Assembly: GCF_019669905.1 (NCBI RefSeq)
Contig: NZ_AP019777.1
Coordinates: 3,224,001-3,288,000 of the forward strand
DNA from: Methylomonas koyamae
Lineage (GTDB): Bacteria; Pseudomonadota; Gammaproteobacteria; Methylococcales; Methylomonadaceae
Reading direction: 5' to 3'
Length of the DNA: 64,000 bases
Below are positions 24,709 through 36,332 of the stretch, one piece after another. Positions within the stretch are counted from its first letter, which is position 1; each line of letters starts with the position of its first letter. Below the pieces are notes generated by a model. The model did no database searches and was not told where the DNA came from. It worked only from the letters and a program-made list of their open reading frames with translations. The position numbers and the translations under genes were made by a program.

Positions 24709-25629
24709 TCAGGCCACCAGCCGCAGAAAATAATAAGTCAACGGCGCCACCAGAATCAGGCTGTCGATCCGATCCAGCAAACCGCCGAAGCCGGGCAGCC
24801 AACTGCCGGCATCCTTGACGCCGGCCTCGCGTTTGATCGCCGACTCGAACAAGTCGCCCCACACCGAACCGAGCGCGATCAACGGTGGCAAGCCGATCAG
24901 CAGCAACCAATACGAGCTTTCCGGCAAGGCGAAGCTCATCAAACCGGTACCCAGGTAAGCGCCGAGCAAATTGCCGAAAACCCCTTCCCAGGTCTTGTTC
25001 GGACTCAATGCCGTCAGTTTGTGCTTGCCGAACAACGAGCCGACCGCAAACGCCGCATTATCGCTGAGCGCGACCGCCGCGCCGATCACCAACAACACGC
25101 CGTCGCCGCCGGGAATGTAGCGGCCGATCAATACCAGATGCGCCAGCAGCCAGGCGATGTAAGCCCAACCGAACGACGACAAGGCCAGTTGCTTGATGCC
25201 GGTACTGACTGCTTGAAACGCCAACGGCTGTGCCACCGCGACCAGCAACAGCAGCGGCGCCAGCAGATAAAACCCGTCTAGCGAAGCCAAACCGACCGGC
25301 ACCGCGGTGATGCCCATCAGCTTCAACACCCGCCGGTAATGGCTGACCAAACCGACCAGCTCGGCATATTCGCGCAAGCCTTGCAACGTCATGCCCAGCA
25401 CCAGCATGCCGACCGCCAGCGGACCGCCGAACACCGCGCCCAGATACAGCGGCGCAATGATGGCCCAGGTCCGCCATTTGACGAACAAACCCTGGCGCAA
25501 CAGATCGCGGCCGTGCTTGCGCAACACCCAGACGATCAACAACAGCGACAGGCCCAACAGCCAGCCGATCCGCTCGGCGGCCGGCACGAACAAAGGGTGA
25601 AGCAGCGGATTAGCGATCAACGTGGACAC
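24709..25629 (-). CDS. CdsA-like phosphatidate cytidylyltransferase
   Basis: A 306-residue integral membrane enzyme. The CDS signature spans the C-terminal part: LSPNKTWEGVFGNLLGAYLG, then GSVWGDLFESAIKREAGVKD and a GGLLDRIDSL ending. It would convert phosphatidate and CTP to CDP-diacylglycerol. It is the last gene of an operon with an acyl-AMP ligase/acyltransferase fusion and a CDP-alcohol transferase, as in YnbB-type systems, and is probably a secondary paralogue of the housekeeping cdsA. Confidence 0.88.
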   Translation of the reverse strand: MSTLIANPLLHPLFVPAAERIGWLLGLSLLLIVWVLRKHGRDLLRQGLFVKWRTWAIIAPLYLGAVFGGPLAVGMLVLGMTLQGLREYAELVGLVSHYRRVLKLMGITAVPVGLASLDGFYLLAPLLLLVAVAQPLAFQAVSTGIKQLALSSFGWAYIAWLLAHLVLIGRYIPGGDGVLLVIGAAVALSDNAAFAVGSLFGKHKLTALSPNKTWEGVFGNLLGAYLGTGLMSFALPESSYWLLLIGLPPLIALGSVWGDLFESAIKREAGVKDAGSWLPGFGGLLDRIDSLILVAPLTYYFLRLVA

Positions 25630-25667
25630 GGTCGATTCTCCTGTGGGCAGTATTCAGCTTAGAGAGT

Positions 25668-26342
25668 TCAAGCATTGGCGTTCAGATACTGCGCGGCGCG
25701 GCGTACCCGCAGCACGCAGGTTACAACGCTACCCAGGGCAATGATGGCCAGGGCCAACGCCATCAAACCGTATCCGGCAGCGCCGAAGTGCGGATGCCAG
25801 CCATCCGGGGTAAAGCCGAGGTAGGCACAGCAGACGATGACGATGGCCATTCGCATCGGCTTGGCCATCGGCCCGCCGAAATCGCTCGGCGCACCGACGC
25901 TGCGCGCCGCGACCCGCACATAGGCGGTGAATACGGCAGCCAAAGCCGCCGCGTAACCCAACAGCTCGTGGCCGCCGGCGCTGAAACCGGCCCCGGCCAG
26001 AATTAACAGATCGGCAACCCGATCCGGAATTTCGTTGTACAAGGCGCCGACCGGCGAGGCCTTGCCCCACTCCACCGCCACCATGCCGTCCAGCATATTG
26101 CATAACAGGCGCGAACCGACCAGCAAACCCGCCGCAATCCACAGCAGGTGTTGGCCGATGCCTTCGGTTGTGCGGGTGCCAGCCAGTGCGGCGGCGGCCA
26201 GCGCCGCGGCGCCGACACCGGCCAGCGAGATCGCATTGGCAGAAATGTTGGCCTGCGCCAGCCGGCGCGCCAAGGATTTGGACCAACCCAATTCCCGGGC
26301 GGGAACGTGGCGGCGGTCGGCGTTTACGGGTTCTTGGTTCAT
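25668..26342 (-). CDS. CDP-alcohol phosphatidyltransferase family protein
   Basis: A 224-residue membrane protein with several helices. The CDP-OH-P motif region reads NMLDGMVAVEWGKASPVGAL then YNEIPDRVAD. The canonical DxxDGxxAR...GxxxDxxxD appears with Asn in place of the first and third Asp and Val for the Arg, a variant arrangement. The ATG at 26342 overlaps the stop of the upstream fusion gene (ATGA), so the longer N-terminus is rejected. It is expected to transfer a phosphatidyl group from CDP-lipid, but the altered motif makes the chemistry uncertain. Confidence 0.8.
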   Translation of the reverse strand: MNQEPVNADRRHVPARELGWSKSLARRLAQANISANAISLAGVGAAALAAAALAGTRTTEGIGQHLLWIAAGLLVGSRLLCNMLDGMVAVEWGKASPVGALYNEIPDRVADLLILAGAGFSAGGHELLGYAAALAAVFTAYVRVAARSVGAPSDFGGPMAKPMRMAIVIVCCAYLGFTPDGWHPHFGAAGYGLMALALAIIALGSVVTCVLRVRRAAQYLNANA

Positions 26343-28885
26343 GCCGGTGTCTCCAAAGGTTGGGCGGAATCGGGTTGCTGTGCGGCGATCAAGGCCGCCA
26401 AGCGTTGGTGTAGCAGATCGGTCGCTTGCTGCTTGTCCAGGTTCGGGTCGACTGCGATCGCGGCGCCGAAACAAACGCTGACCGGGCTGCGCCGCGGCCA
26501 GTACGCGCCTTTCGGCAAAATCCGGTGGCCGCCGGACACCGCGACCGGCAACACCGGCACGCCCAATTCCGTGGCCAAATAGCCGATGCCGGGTTTAAAC
26601 GGCAACAATTTCCCGTCCGGCGAGCGGGTGCCTTCCGGGTAAATCAGCAGCGACCAGCGGTTGTCGGCCAGTTCGCCGCAGTAATCCAGGCTGCCGCGGA
26701 TCGACCCTTCGCGGCTGAAGGCAAAAGCATTGATCGCCAACTGCAGCAAGCAAGCGACCGGACGGTTACGGAAAAAATAGTCGGCCGCGGCAGCGATGCA
26801 CAAGCGCCGCCGCACCGGCCACGGCAGCGCCCGCAACAGCGACAGCGTATCGACGTGGCTGGCATGGTTGGCGATGAACATCACCGGAAACTGCACCTGC
26901 TGCAAATGTTCCAGACCTTTGACCTGGAACGAACTACCGACCAAGCCCTGCAGCAGCGGCAGTAAAATCCGCTGTATCCCGCCGCGGATCGCGACGGCCG
27001 GCGCGGCGAGTGGCCAGCTCGGGAAACGCACCTTCTTGGCGGCGCGCTCGCTACGACCCAGCAGTGCCTTCAGTTCGCCGACTTCGCGAATCGCGATCAA
27101 TTCGGCATCGTCGCAAATGATGCCGAGTTGGGCCTCGATCAATCCGGCCAATTCGACCCGGGTCAACGAGTCGCAGCCCAAATCCAGCACCAAGTCGGTT
27201 CGGTCGTCGATGCTCTGCACATCGACCCGGCAGACGTTAGCCAGCAATTGTTCCAGCGTGGTCGACGCATTGCCGGCAGCGAGGGTCTCGGCGGCAACGT
27301 CCTGGCTGGGTTCGGTATCGATAAAGCGGGCTTTGACCTTCCAGCGTTGGATTTTCAGCAGCGGGGTTCTGGGAAAATCGCCGCTCCAGTAACGGATGTC
27401 GGAAATCCGTTGATGCGGCGCCAGCGCGGCATTGGCGTTGCGTACCGCATCCTGGCCGCGGCGTTGCCGCTCCTCGTCGGCCATGGTTTCCGGAAAACTC
27501 AAGATCGCGGCGATGCCTTGGCGGCCGTGGCGGTCGAGCAAATCGGTAACCATGCACGCGCCGATGCCGGGCTGTTTGGCCAGCTCCAATTCGATGTCTT
27601 CCGGAAACACGTTCAGACCGTTGGCCAGCACGATCATGTCCTTGCTGCGGCCTTTGATATACAGTTCGCCGCGGGCGCCGAACGCTCCCAAATCGCCGGT
27701 GCGGTAACCTTCCGTATCGCTGAATACTTGCCGGGTGGCTTCCGGACTTTGCCAGTAGCCGCGGCTGACGTTGGCGCCGCGCACCAGGATTTCGTCCTGC
27801 TCCGACAAGGTCACGGTGACGCCGGCCACCGGCCAGCCCACCGAACCCGGCATCCGCTGGTCGTAGCGGTTGACCGAAATCACCGGCGCGCATTCGGTGG
27901 TGCCGTAGCCTTGAATCACGCGCACGCCGAGCAATTCCCACTGCCGTTCCAGACTGGCCGGCAACGGCGCGCCGCCGCTGACGAAAAAAACCGGCGTGCC
28001 GGCCAGCGCCGGGAACAAGCGCTGCGCCAAGCTCCGCCGCCAGGCAAACGGCACCCGCTCGGCGATCCGCCACCATAGCCGCCAGCGCTGTTGCCCGCCA
28101 CTGGCGGCAATCTGCTTTTCCAGCGCATGCCAGACCAGTTCCAACATCTGCGGCACGGCGATGACGCCGTCGATGCGCTTGGCTTCCAGTTTGCGCATCA
28201 CCACTTCGGACTGAAAGTTGCCGGCGTAGTAAACCGTCGCGCCCAACAGCAGCGGCGCAAACAGTCCGGCGGTCTGTTCGAACAAATGCGACAGCGGCAA
28301 CAGCGACAGAAACCGCAGCGGCCGCTGCGTCGGGTAAATGTCGCGGATGGCGTTAACGCTGCTTAAAATATTGCGGTGGCTCAACACCACGCCCTTGGGG
28401 TTGCTGGTGGTGCCGGAGGTGAAGACGATTTCGGCGATGTCGTCCGGCTGCGGCCGATATTCGAAACCGGGCTGTTCCGCCGTAACGGCAGCCAAGTCGG
28501 CGACGGCCAATTGCGGCAATGCCGAATAGTTCGGAATTTCGCCGTTGCCGAGCACGGCCCGGGCTTGGGTCGATTCGGCGACGCGGGTAATGAATTCGAG
28601 CGGCAGATGCGGATCCAGCGGTACCGCAATCAAACCGGCCTTGAAACAGGCGAAGTATGCCGCGACCAATTGCGGATTGGGCTGGCCGCGCAGCAGCAAG
28701 CAAGTACCGGGAGCGAAACCGTATTCTCGAACCAACCGGCCGGCGATCCGCTCCGCCACGGCGAGCAAGCGGCTGTAGCTCCAGCAGTCGTCGCGCAACC
28801 CTACCCGGCCGACCAAGGCAATCCGCTCCGGATATGCCGCCGCCGCGTGTTGCAGGAGATCGAACAGATTCGTGACGTGGGTCAT
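26339..28885 (-). CDS. acyl-AMP ligase - acyl carrier - PlsC acyltransferase fusion
   Basis: An 848-residue three-domain protein. The N-terminal adenylation domain (to about 520) has FTSGTTSNPKGVV, YGTTECAP and the GRSKDMIV hinge. A phosphopantetheine carrier domain (about 560-640) has LDLGCDSLTRVEL with the Ser attachment site. A C-terminal PlsC-type acyltransferase has NHASHVDT (HX4D) and YPEGTRS. It would activate a fatty acid, load it on its own carrier and acylate a glycerophosphate or lysolipid. The start ATG at 28885 is preferred over an upstream extension. It overlaps the CDP-alcohol gene by four bases and diverges from uvrA. Confidence 0.9.
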   Translation of the reverse strand: MTHVTNLFDLLQHAAAAYPERIALVGRVGLRDDCWSYSRLLAVAERIAGRLVREYGFAPGTCLLLRGQPNPQLVAAYFACFKAGLIAVPLDPHLPLEFITRVAESTQARAVLGNGEIPNYSALPQLAVADLAAVTAEQPGFEYRPQPDDIAEIVFTSGTTSNPKGVVLSHRNILSSVNAIRDIYPTQRPLRFLSLLPLSHLFEQTAGLFAPLLLGATVYYAGNFQSEVVMRKLEAKRIDGVIAVPQMLELVWHALEKQIAASGGQQRWRLWWRIAERVPFAWRRSLAQRLFPALAGTPVFFVSGGAPLPASLERQWELLGVRVIQGYGTTECAPVISVNRYDQRMPGSVGWPVAGVTVTLSEQDEILVRGANVSRGYWQSPEATRQVFSDTEGYRTGDLGAFGARGELYIKGRSKDMIVLANGLNVFPEDIELELAKQPGIGACMVTDLLDRHGRQGIAAILSFPETMADEERQRRGQDAVRNANAALAPHQRISDIRYWSGDFPRTPLLKIQRWKVKARFIDTEPSQDVAAETLAAGNASTTLEQLLANVCRVDVQSIDDRTDLVLDLGCDSLTRVELAGLIEAQLGIICDDAELIAIREVGELKALLGRSERAAKKVRFPSWPLAAPAVAIRGGIQRILLPLLQGLVGSSFQVKGLEHLQQVQFPVMFIANHASHVDTLSLLRALPWPVRRRLCIAAAADYFFRNRPVACLLQLAINAFAFSREGSIRGSLDYCGELADNRWSLLIYPEGTRSPDGKLLPFKPGIGYLATELGVPVLPVAVSGGHRILPKGAYWPRRSPVSVCFGAAIAVDPNLDKQQATDLLHQRLAALIAAQQPDSAQPLETPA

Positions 28886-29010
28886 GGCAAACGGCCGGTT
28901 GCAGGATTGGCTGCATCTTAGCCAGCGTCGCCGGGAAATGTCCACACGATTCTGCCGGTATCGGCTGGGCGCCATGCAAGCGCTACTTTCCCTATACCGC
29001 TAAAGCCTCG

Positions 29011-29038
29011 TATAGTATCCGGCTGTTAAAAATTCCAG
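29011..29038 (+). promoter_or_regulatory. candidate uvrA promoter with LexA-like box
   Basis: TATAGT (29011-29016) could be a -10 element. CTGT-N8-CCAG (29023-29038) differs from the gammaproteobacterial LexA site CTGT-N8-ACAG by one base and lies just before the uvrA start. SOS control of uvrA is well known elsewhere; here it is inferred. Confidence 0.3.
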
Positions 29039-29050
29039 GAATTTACCGCA

Positions 29051-31867
<2,817 letters not shown>

Positions 31868-31882
31868 GTTAACGCTGAAAAC

Positions 31883-32263
31883 ATGAACGACCCGCAAGCG
31901 GAAATCACCCAAGCAATTCTGAGCCATGCCGCCGTCGATGCTATTTACTTGTACGGTTCCCGCGCCAAAAATACCGCCCGGCCCGACAGCGATTGGGACA
32001 TCGCGGTGATTTTCAGCAATTACGAAACCGACCCGCTGCAACGTGCCGTTCGCCCGCAACTGCTGGAGGCCGAAGTCGAGCGCGATTTAAAACGCTACAA
32101 CCAAATCAGCATCGTCGATCTGGAAACCGCGCCCACGCTGTTGCAAGTCGGCATCTTGCAATCGGCGATAAAATGGTACGACCGCAACGTACCGCACGTC
32201 AGACGCATCGAGCAAAGCATCTGGTCGAAATGGGAAAAGGATTATGAGAGATATTGTCTATGA
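31883..32263 (+). CDS. MntA-type nucleotidyltransferase antitoxin
   Basis: A 126-residue minimal nucleotidyltransferase. LYGSRAKNTARPDSDWDIAV carries the GSx and SDxD catalytic signature of MntA-like proteins. In known type VII systems the enzyme adenylylates the HEPN partner and neutralises it. It starts 16 bases after uvrA and overlaps the HEPN gene by 20 bases, confirming the pair. Confidence 0.88.
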   Translation: MNDPQAEITQAILSHAAVDAIYLYGSRAKNTARPDSDWDIAVIFSNYETDPLQRAVRPQLLEAEVERDLKRYNQISIVDLETAPTLLQVGILQSAIKWYDRNVPHVRRIEQSIWSKWEKDYERYCL

Positions 32264-32690
32264 GCAAGCGCTGATGCGCCACCGCCGCAAAATGCTGCGT
32301 ATTCTGGACGACTACAGCCGGGAAAATGCGGACAGCTGGACTGAGCGCGATTTGCTGGCGATACAACGCGCATTGCAGGTTTTCATCGAATCCTTCATCG
32401 GCATGGCGCGCTATTTCGTCCAGCAAAAATACCAGTTATCGGTCAGCCAATCGCGCGAAGCGTTGGACGAATTGAAAAGCCGCGGCGATTTGACACCCGA
32501 GCAGCATGGTGAGCTGATGAAAATCATCGGCTTTCGAAACGTACTGGTCCACGACTATTTGGACGTCAACGACGGCATCGTCCAAGCCATCGTCACCAAA
32601 AAGCAGTATCTGATTTTGGAGGAGTGGATGGTGGTTTGGCGCGGAGAGTTGGATGAATGTGAGCCAGAATGCCCGAATGGGAATAAGTAA
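32244..32690 (+). CDS. HepT-type HEPN ribonuclease toxin (DUF86)
   Basis: A 148-residue all-helical HEPN protein. The C-terminal RNVLVHDYL matches the RX4-6H(Y) RNase motif of HepT. The N-terminal helices (LLAIQRALQVFIESFIGMARYF) are typical of DUF86. In characterised systems the toxin cleaves RNA and is silenced by adenylylation of the Tyr in this motif. It overlaps its MntA partner. Confidence 0.88.
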   Translation: MRDIVYEQALMRHRRKMLRILDDYSRENADSWTERDLLAIQRALQVFIESFIGMARYFVQQKYQLSVSQSREALDELKSRGDLTPEQHGELMKIIGFRNVLVHDYLDVNDGIVQAIVTKKQYLILEEWMVVWRGELDECEPECPNGNK

Positions 32691-32872
32691 GCCGATAAGA
32701 CATCGAAACTTCCAAAGCCACCGTTAACAATTAGTCTTGTTCTTCGGCGGCGTCCGACCCATATAGGACTATGAGTTTTAATTTCTTGATGGCGGCAAAT
32801 GAACGTAATGCTGCCATTCCCTGGTTCCCACGCGCTGCGTGGTAACCCAAAAGCACCGCGGTCAAGCCAGTC

Positions 32873-32898
32873 GTTCCAACGCAGCGCGTTGGAACGAG
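32873..32898. repeat. REP-like perfect hairpin
   Basis: CGTTCCAACGC-AGC-GCGTTGGAACG is a near-perfect palindrome, with a related imperfect unit (CCACGCGCTGCGTGG) about 40 bases upstream. It lies in the 275-bp spacer between the HepT-type gene and the Uma2 gene; nothing else is evident there. Confidence 0.6.
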
Positions 32899-32965
32899 TA
32901 ACTTGCCGCCGCGCGATGGACTGATTAGGATCAGTCCCATAAAGAGTGGACGAAGGAGACGAGCT

Positions 32966-33556
32966 ATGGCTCTAGCGCTAAAAGACCGACAACAACACAA
33001 TTACGGCGACTATTTACAGTGGCCTGAGGATATGCGTTACGAACTGATCGACGGCGACGCGTTTTTAATGTCACCTGCGCCGGACCTGCCCCATCAGGAC
33101 GTTGCCGGCGAAATTTATCGGCAAGCCGCCAATGCGTTGAAAGGCAAACCCTACCGCCCCTTCATTGCGCCGGTAGACGTGCGCCTGCCGAAACGCGACG
33201 AAGCCGACGAACTGATAAGCAGCGTGGTGCAACCCGATGTGCTTGTGGTCTGCAACGCCGATAAACTGGACAAACGCGGCGTACGCGGTGCGCCGGATTG
33301 GATCGTGGAAGTGTTGTCGCCGTCCACCGCCAGCCATGACCAGATCAAAAAGCGCGACCTTTACCAACGCGCCGGCGTCCGCGAATACTGGTTGGTGCAT
33401 CCCATCGACCGGATTCTGACTGTCTACCGATTGCACAACGGCGAATACGGCAAGCCCGAGCTATACCCGCTGGAAGGCGAAACCCAGGTCGGCATTTTGC
33501 CGGAGATCGTTATTGGTTGGGACGAGTTGGTGGCGCGGCTGCCCAAGGATTATTAA
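32966..33556 (+). CDS. Uma2 family (DUF820) putative endonuclease
   Basis: A 196-residue Uma2 protein, the second in this window. YELIDGDAFLMSPAP opens the fold, VVQPDVLVVCN carries the acidic motif, and DWIVEVLSPSTASHDQIKKRDLY the E...K region, followed by REYWLVHP. The ATG at 32966 has AAGGAG 7 bases upstream; the longer frame is rejected. It sits inside the toxin-antitoxin-rich pocket after uvrA. Molecular role unproven for the family. Confidence 0.85.
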   Translation: MALALKDRQQHNYGDYLQWPEDMRYELIDGDAFLMSPAPDLPHQDVAGEIYRQAANALKGKPYRPFIAPVDVRLPKRDEADELISSVVQPDVLVVCNADKLDKRGVRGAPDWIVEVLSPSTASHDQIKKRDLYQRAGVREYWLVHPIDRILTVYRLHNGEYGKPELYPLEGETQVGILPEIVIGWDELVARLPKDY

Positions 33557-33596
33557 AAATAAACCTGCCCGCCGCGATTCTCTGCTTACCTGGTTA

Positions 33597-33696
33597 CCAA
33601 GCTCCAGCTTGTTAATTAAGTCTTGCAAGCCCCAGCTTTCTCAAATAATCCGGGAAACAATAAGTTCCGCGATTCGGTATACAAGCTGGAGCTTGG
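33597..33696. repeat. inverted repeat pair
   Basis: CCAAGCTCCAGCTTG (33597-33611) is perfectly inverted at 33682-33696, and each arm is itself nearly palindromic. Related AGGCTCCTGCTTGG sequence recurs after the next gene pair (about 34436-34450). These intergenic palindromes bracket the second vapBC pair. Confidence 0.55.
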
Positions 33697-33790
33697 ATAA
33701 CTGCCAAGAGTAGGCAAATCTTCTAGTTTCTAGATTACTCCAGATAAACAAGTATATACTGACCGTATTTACATTTTACGGAGTAAGACC

Positions 33791-34021
33791 ATGACCTACG
33801 CCCGTATTTTTCAATCCGGCAACAGCCAGGCCGTGCGCTTACCCAAGGAATTTAGGTTTAACGCCGACCGTGTGGAGATCTTTCGCCGCGGCGACGAAAT
33901 CGTGTTACGAGAAACGCCGACCAACGCCACGGCAATATTCGACGCGCTCAGTACATTGCGGGAAGACTTCATGGCCGAAGGCCGGGAAGACAGCCCGCCG
34001 CAAGAACGCGAGGCATTTTGA
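33791..34021 (+). CDS. AbrB/VapB-type antitoxin
   Basis: A 76-residue antitoxin. The N-terminal swapped-hairpin domain reads YARIFQSGNSQAVRLPKEFR, a typical VapB/MazE-like start, with an acidic tail (EGREDSPPQEREAF). Its stop codon overlaps the toxin ATG (TGATG). It would bind and inhibit the adjacent PIN toxin and repress the operon. Confidence 0.88.
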   Translation: MTYARIFQSGNSQAVRLPKEFRFNADRVEIFRRGDEIVLRETPTNATAIFDALSTLREDFMAEGREDSPPQEREAF

Positions 34022-34428
34022 TGCCAGTACGGTATCTACTGGACACCAACATCTGCATCTACATTGCAAAATATCGCCCTCCCGCCGTGCGCGAGCGCTT
34101 CGCCCGCCACTCGGCCAGCGAACTGGCTATGTCGGTTATTACCCTGGGCGAATTACGCTTCGGCGCCGAAAAAAGCCAGGTGCGGGACCGAGCTATTACA
34201 GCCATTGACGAATTGACCGGCCTGATTCCGATCTGCGACTTGCCCGAAACGGCCGGGGAACATTACGGACAAATCCGCGCGGAGCTACAAAAAATTGGCC
34301 AACCGATAGGCAATAACGATTTATGGCTGGCCGCCCATGCTCGGTCTCAAGAGTGGGTATTGGTGTCCAACAATGAACGCGAATTTCTCAGAGTGCCGGA
34401 TTTGCGGGTTGAGAATTGGGCGAGTTAA
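34021..34428 (+). CDS. vapC: PIN-domain ribonuclease toxin (VapC family)
   Basis: A 135-residue PIN toxin. YLLDTNICIYIAK holds the first Asp, SVITLGELRFGAEKS the conserved Glu, NNDLWLAAHA and LVSNNEREF the later acidic positions. The sequence is close to tRNA-fMet-cleaving VapC types, an inference from motif similarity. The ATG at 34021 overlaps the antitoxin stop by one base; a TTG just before it is less likely. Confidence 0.88.
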   Translation: MPVRYLLDTNICIYIAKYRPPAVRERFARHSASELAMSVITLGELRFGAEKSQVRDRAITAIDELTGLIPICDLPETAGEHYGQIRAELQKIGQPIGNNDLWLAAHARSQEWVLVSNNEREFLRVPDLRVENWAS

Positions 34429-34614
34429 TTTGCCAGGCTCCTGCTTGGTAACCGAGCCTGAAAGCTCCTGCGTTCTTTTAATCGGCGGGACGCAATAGCG
34501 TTCCAAGATTTGATCAATGTCGCCGCACCGCCGATGCAGGGTTGTCGGAATAGAAATAATAAAAGTAATTTTTGTGTAACCTGAACTTAAGGCTTGACGT
34601 CAAAGGACAAAACT

Positions 34615-35031
34615 GTGGACGAAGACTTCTTAGATGCGCATCAACGGCATTGGGATGACGCCGAAAGGCTTTATGCGGCGAAGCGATGGGCTAACGCGGA
34701 TCATCTCTATGGGTTTTCCGCCGAATGCGGTTTGAAGGCTTTATCAGAAAAACTGAAAGAAAATAAGTTAGAACGCAAAGAGTTCTTCCATATCATGGAA
34801 TCCAAAAAACCAAGCAACGCCTGGGATATTTTCGAAACATATCGCTCGGGACACCGCTTAGGCTCCAAGTTTGTCATGCCGCCGTCGAATCCGTTTACCA
34901 ATTGGGATGTTTCGCAACGCTACGCTAATCAAATCAACTTCGATCAGGCGTTGGTCGAACCTCACAGAGCGGGAGCGGAGACAATTTTGAAGTTCATTGC
35001 CATCGCGGATAAAGAAGGCCTTTTACCATGA
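34615..35031 (+). CDS. HEPN-like small helical protein, first gene of a three-gene cassette
   Basis: A 138-residue helical protein of unassigned function. HWDDAERLYAAKRWANADHL then YGFSAECGLKAL is a pattern seen in HEPN-like helical bundles. An RKEFFH stretch formally fits RX4H, but not in the usual C-terminal helix, so nuclease activity is uncertain. The GTG at 34615 is chosen because AAAGGA lies 7 bases upstream; a TTG at 34594 lacks a site. It overlaps the KGGVGR ATPase gene by four bases (ATGA), so the two are co-translated. Codon use is more AT-rich than in the core genes nearby. Confidence 0.65.
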   Translation: MDEDFLDAHQRHWDDAERLYAAKRWANADHLYGFSAECGLKALSEKLKENKLERKEFFHIMESKKPSNAWDIFETYRSGHRLGSKFVMPPSNPFTNWDVSQRYANQINFDQALVEPHRAGAETILKFIAIADKEGLLP

Positions 35032-36332
35032 ATACTTTTGACCAAATATTGCCAATTGTCGGAATTATTTTGGCCAAATACCGTGGAGCCCCGTTAGAGG
35101 CATTGGGCGAAGTCTTGTTGAATCGAGATTTAAACAGTCGACTCAGACTCATCGTATCCGACAGCTTACGCGATAACACTACCGCAGTTGAAACACTCGA
35201 AAACATCGCATCCGATTTACTGAATAATTTCGGCAACCGAGCCTATCCGATTAATCGTGCGATATTATTCGAGTCCGACATAAATAAAGCTAAGGATGAA
35301 GCGCCGTGTTTCCCGTTGGAAGGCTTCGATCAGGTCTTTGTCGTTGATAGACTGGCCGCCGAGGGTAATTGGGCTTCAATAGAGCCGGAATCTTTGGGCG
35401 CACCTCGGATAGTTTTCTTTTCCATTAAGGGAGGTGTGGGCCGTTCGTCTGCTTTAGCAACCGTAGCCTGGTCTCTGGCGCAAGCCGGTAATCGCGTACT
35501 GGTTTTGGATCTGGACCTTGAGTCTCCCGGCCTCTCGACTTCATTGCTCTCCTCGGGCAAGCAACCAACATATGGAATTACCGATTGGTTGGTCGAAGAC
35601 TTGGTTGATAACGGCGACACCGTACTGGATTCCATGATTGCTTCGAGTGACTTTTCGCACGATGGCGAAATTTATATCGTTCCCGCGCATGGTGTTGAAC
35701 CAGGCGAATATGTATCCAAGCTTGGCCGCGTCTGGATGCCAAAGCAGCGACAGGATGGCCGCCACGAGAACTGGTCGCAACGACTGCAACGACTAATATC
35801 TACTTTAGAGAATCGCGTTAAGCCCGACATCATATTGATTGACTCGCGTGCCGGCATCGACGAAGTAGCATCGAGTTGCGTAACCGATTTAGGGGCGAAC
35901 TTAGTGCTGCTGTTCGCGATTGACGGTACGCAAACTTGGTCGGGCTATCGTATTCTGTTTGACTATTGGCGACGCGCCAACGTGGTGCGGACGATTCGCG
36001 AACGCTTGCAAATCGTTTCCGCGTTAACTCCGGATACCGAACAAATGACCTATCTGGAACGGCTTCGCGATAGTGCCTATGATCTTTTCCTGGACATGCA
36101 ATACGATGAGATTCCACCAGGTGAACTTATAGATCGTAGTTGGAGCTTCGAATCGTCTGACACCGCTGCGCCGCATTACCCTTGGGCCGTCAGGTGGCAT
36201 CGCAGTTTCTCTGGAATATATTCGCTACACGGCCGCCTAACCGAAATCGACACTGATACTGTACGCGCCCTGTTTGGCCCGTTGATCGACGGTGTCATTC
36301 AAACCATACAATTAGAAAAAACCAATGTTTGA
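35028..36332 (+). CDS. ParA/MinD-like ATPase with KGGVGR Walker A variant
   Basis: A 434-residue protein. Residues 1-125 are a separate helical N-terminal domain. The deviant Walker A KGGVGRSS (134-141) keeps the signature first Lys but has Arg where ParA/MinD proteins have the P-loop Lys. VLVLDLDLESPGLS (157-170) is the switch I region, and IILIDSRAGIDE (268-279) a Walker B-like motif. This matches the KGGVGR-variant AAA ATPase group, poorly characterised and often found in defence-like clusters. Middle gene of the cassette, overlapping both neighbours. Confidence 0.8.
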   Translation: MNTFDQILPIVGIILAKYRGAPLEALGEVLLNRDLNSRLRLIVSDSLRDNTTAVETLENIASDLLNNFGNRAYPINRAILFESDINKAKDEAPCFPLEGFDQVFVVDRLAAEGNWASIEPESLGAPRIVFFSIKGGVGRSSALATVAWSLAQAGNRVLVLDLDLESPGLSTSLLSSGKQPTYGITDWLVEDLVDNGDTVLDSMIASSDFSHDGEIYIVPAHGVEPGEYVSKLGRVWMPKQRQDGRHENWSQRLQRLISTLENRVKPDIILIDSRAGIDEVASSCVTDLGANLVLLFAIDGTQTWSGYRILFDYWRRANVVRTIRERLQIVSALTPDTEQMTYLERLRDSAYDLFLDMQYDEIPPGELIDRSWSFESSDTAAPHYPWAVRWHRSFSGIYSLHGRLTEIDTDTVRALFGPLIDGVIQTIQLEKTNV

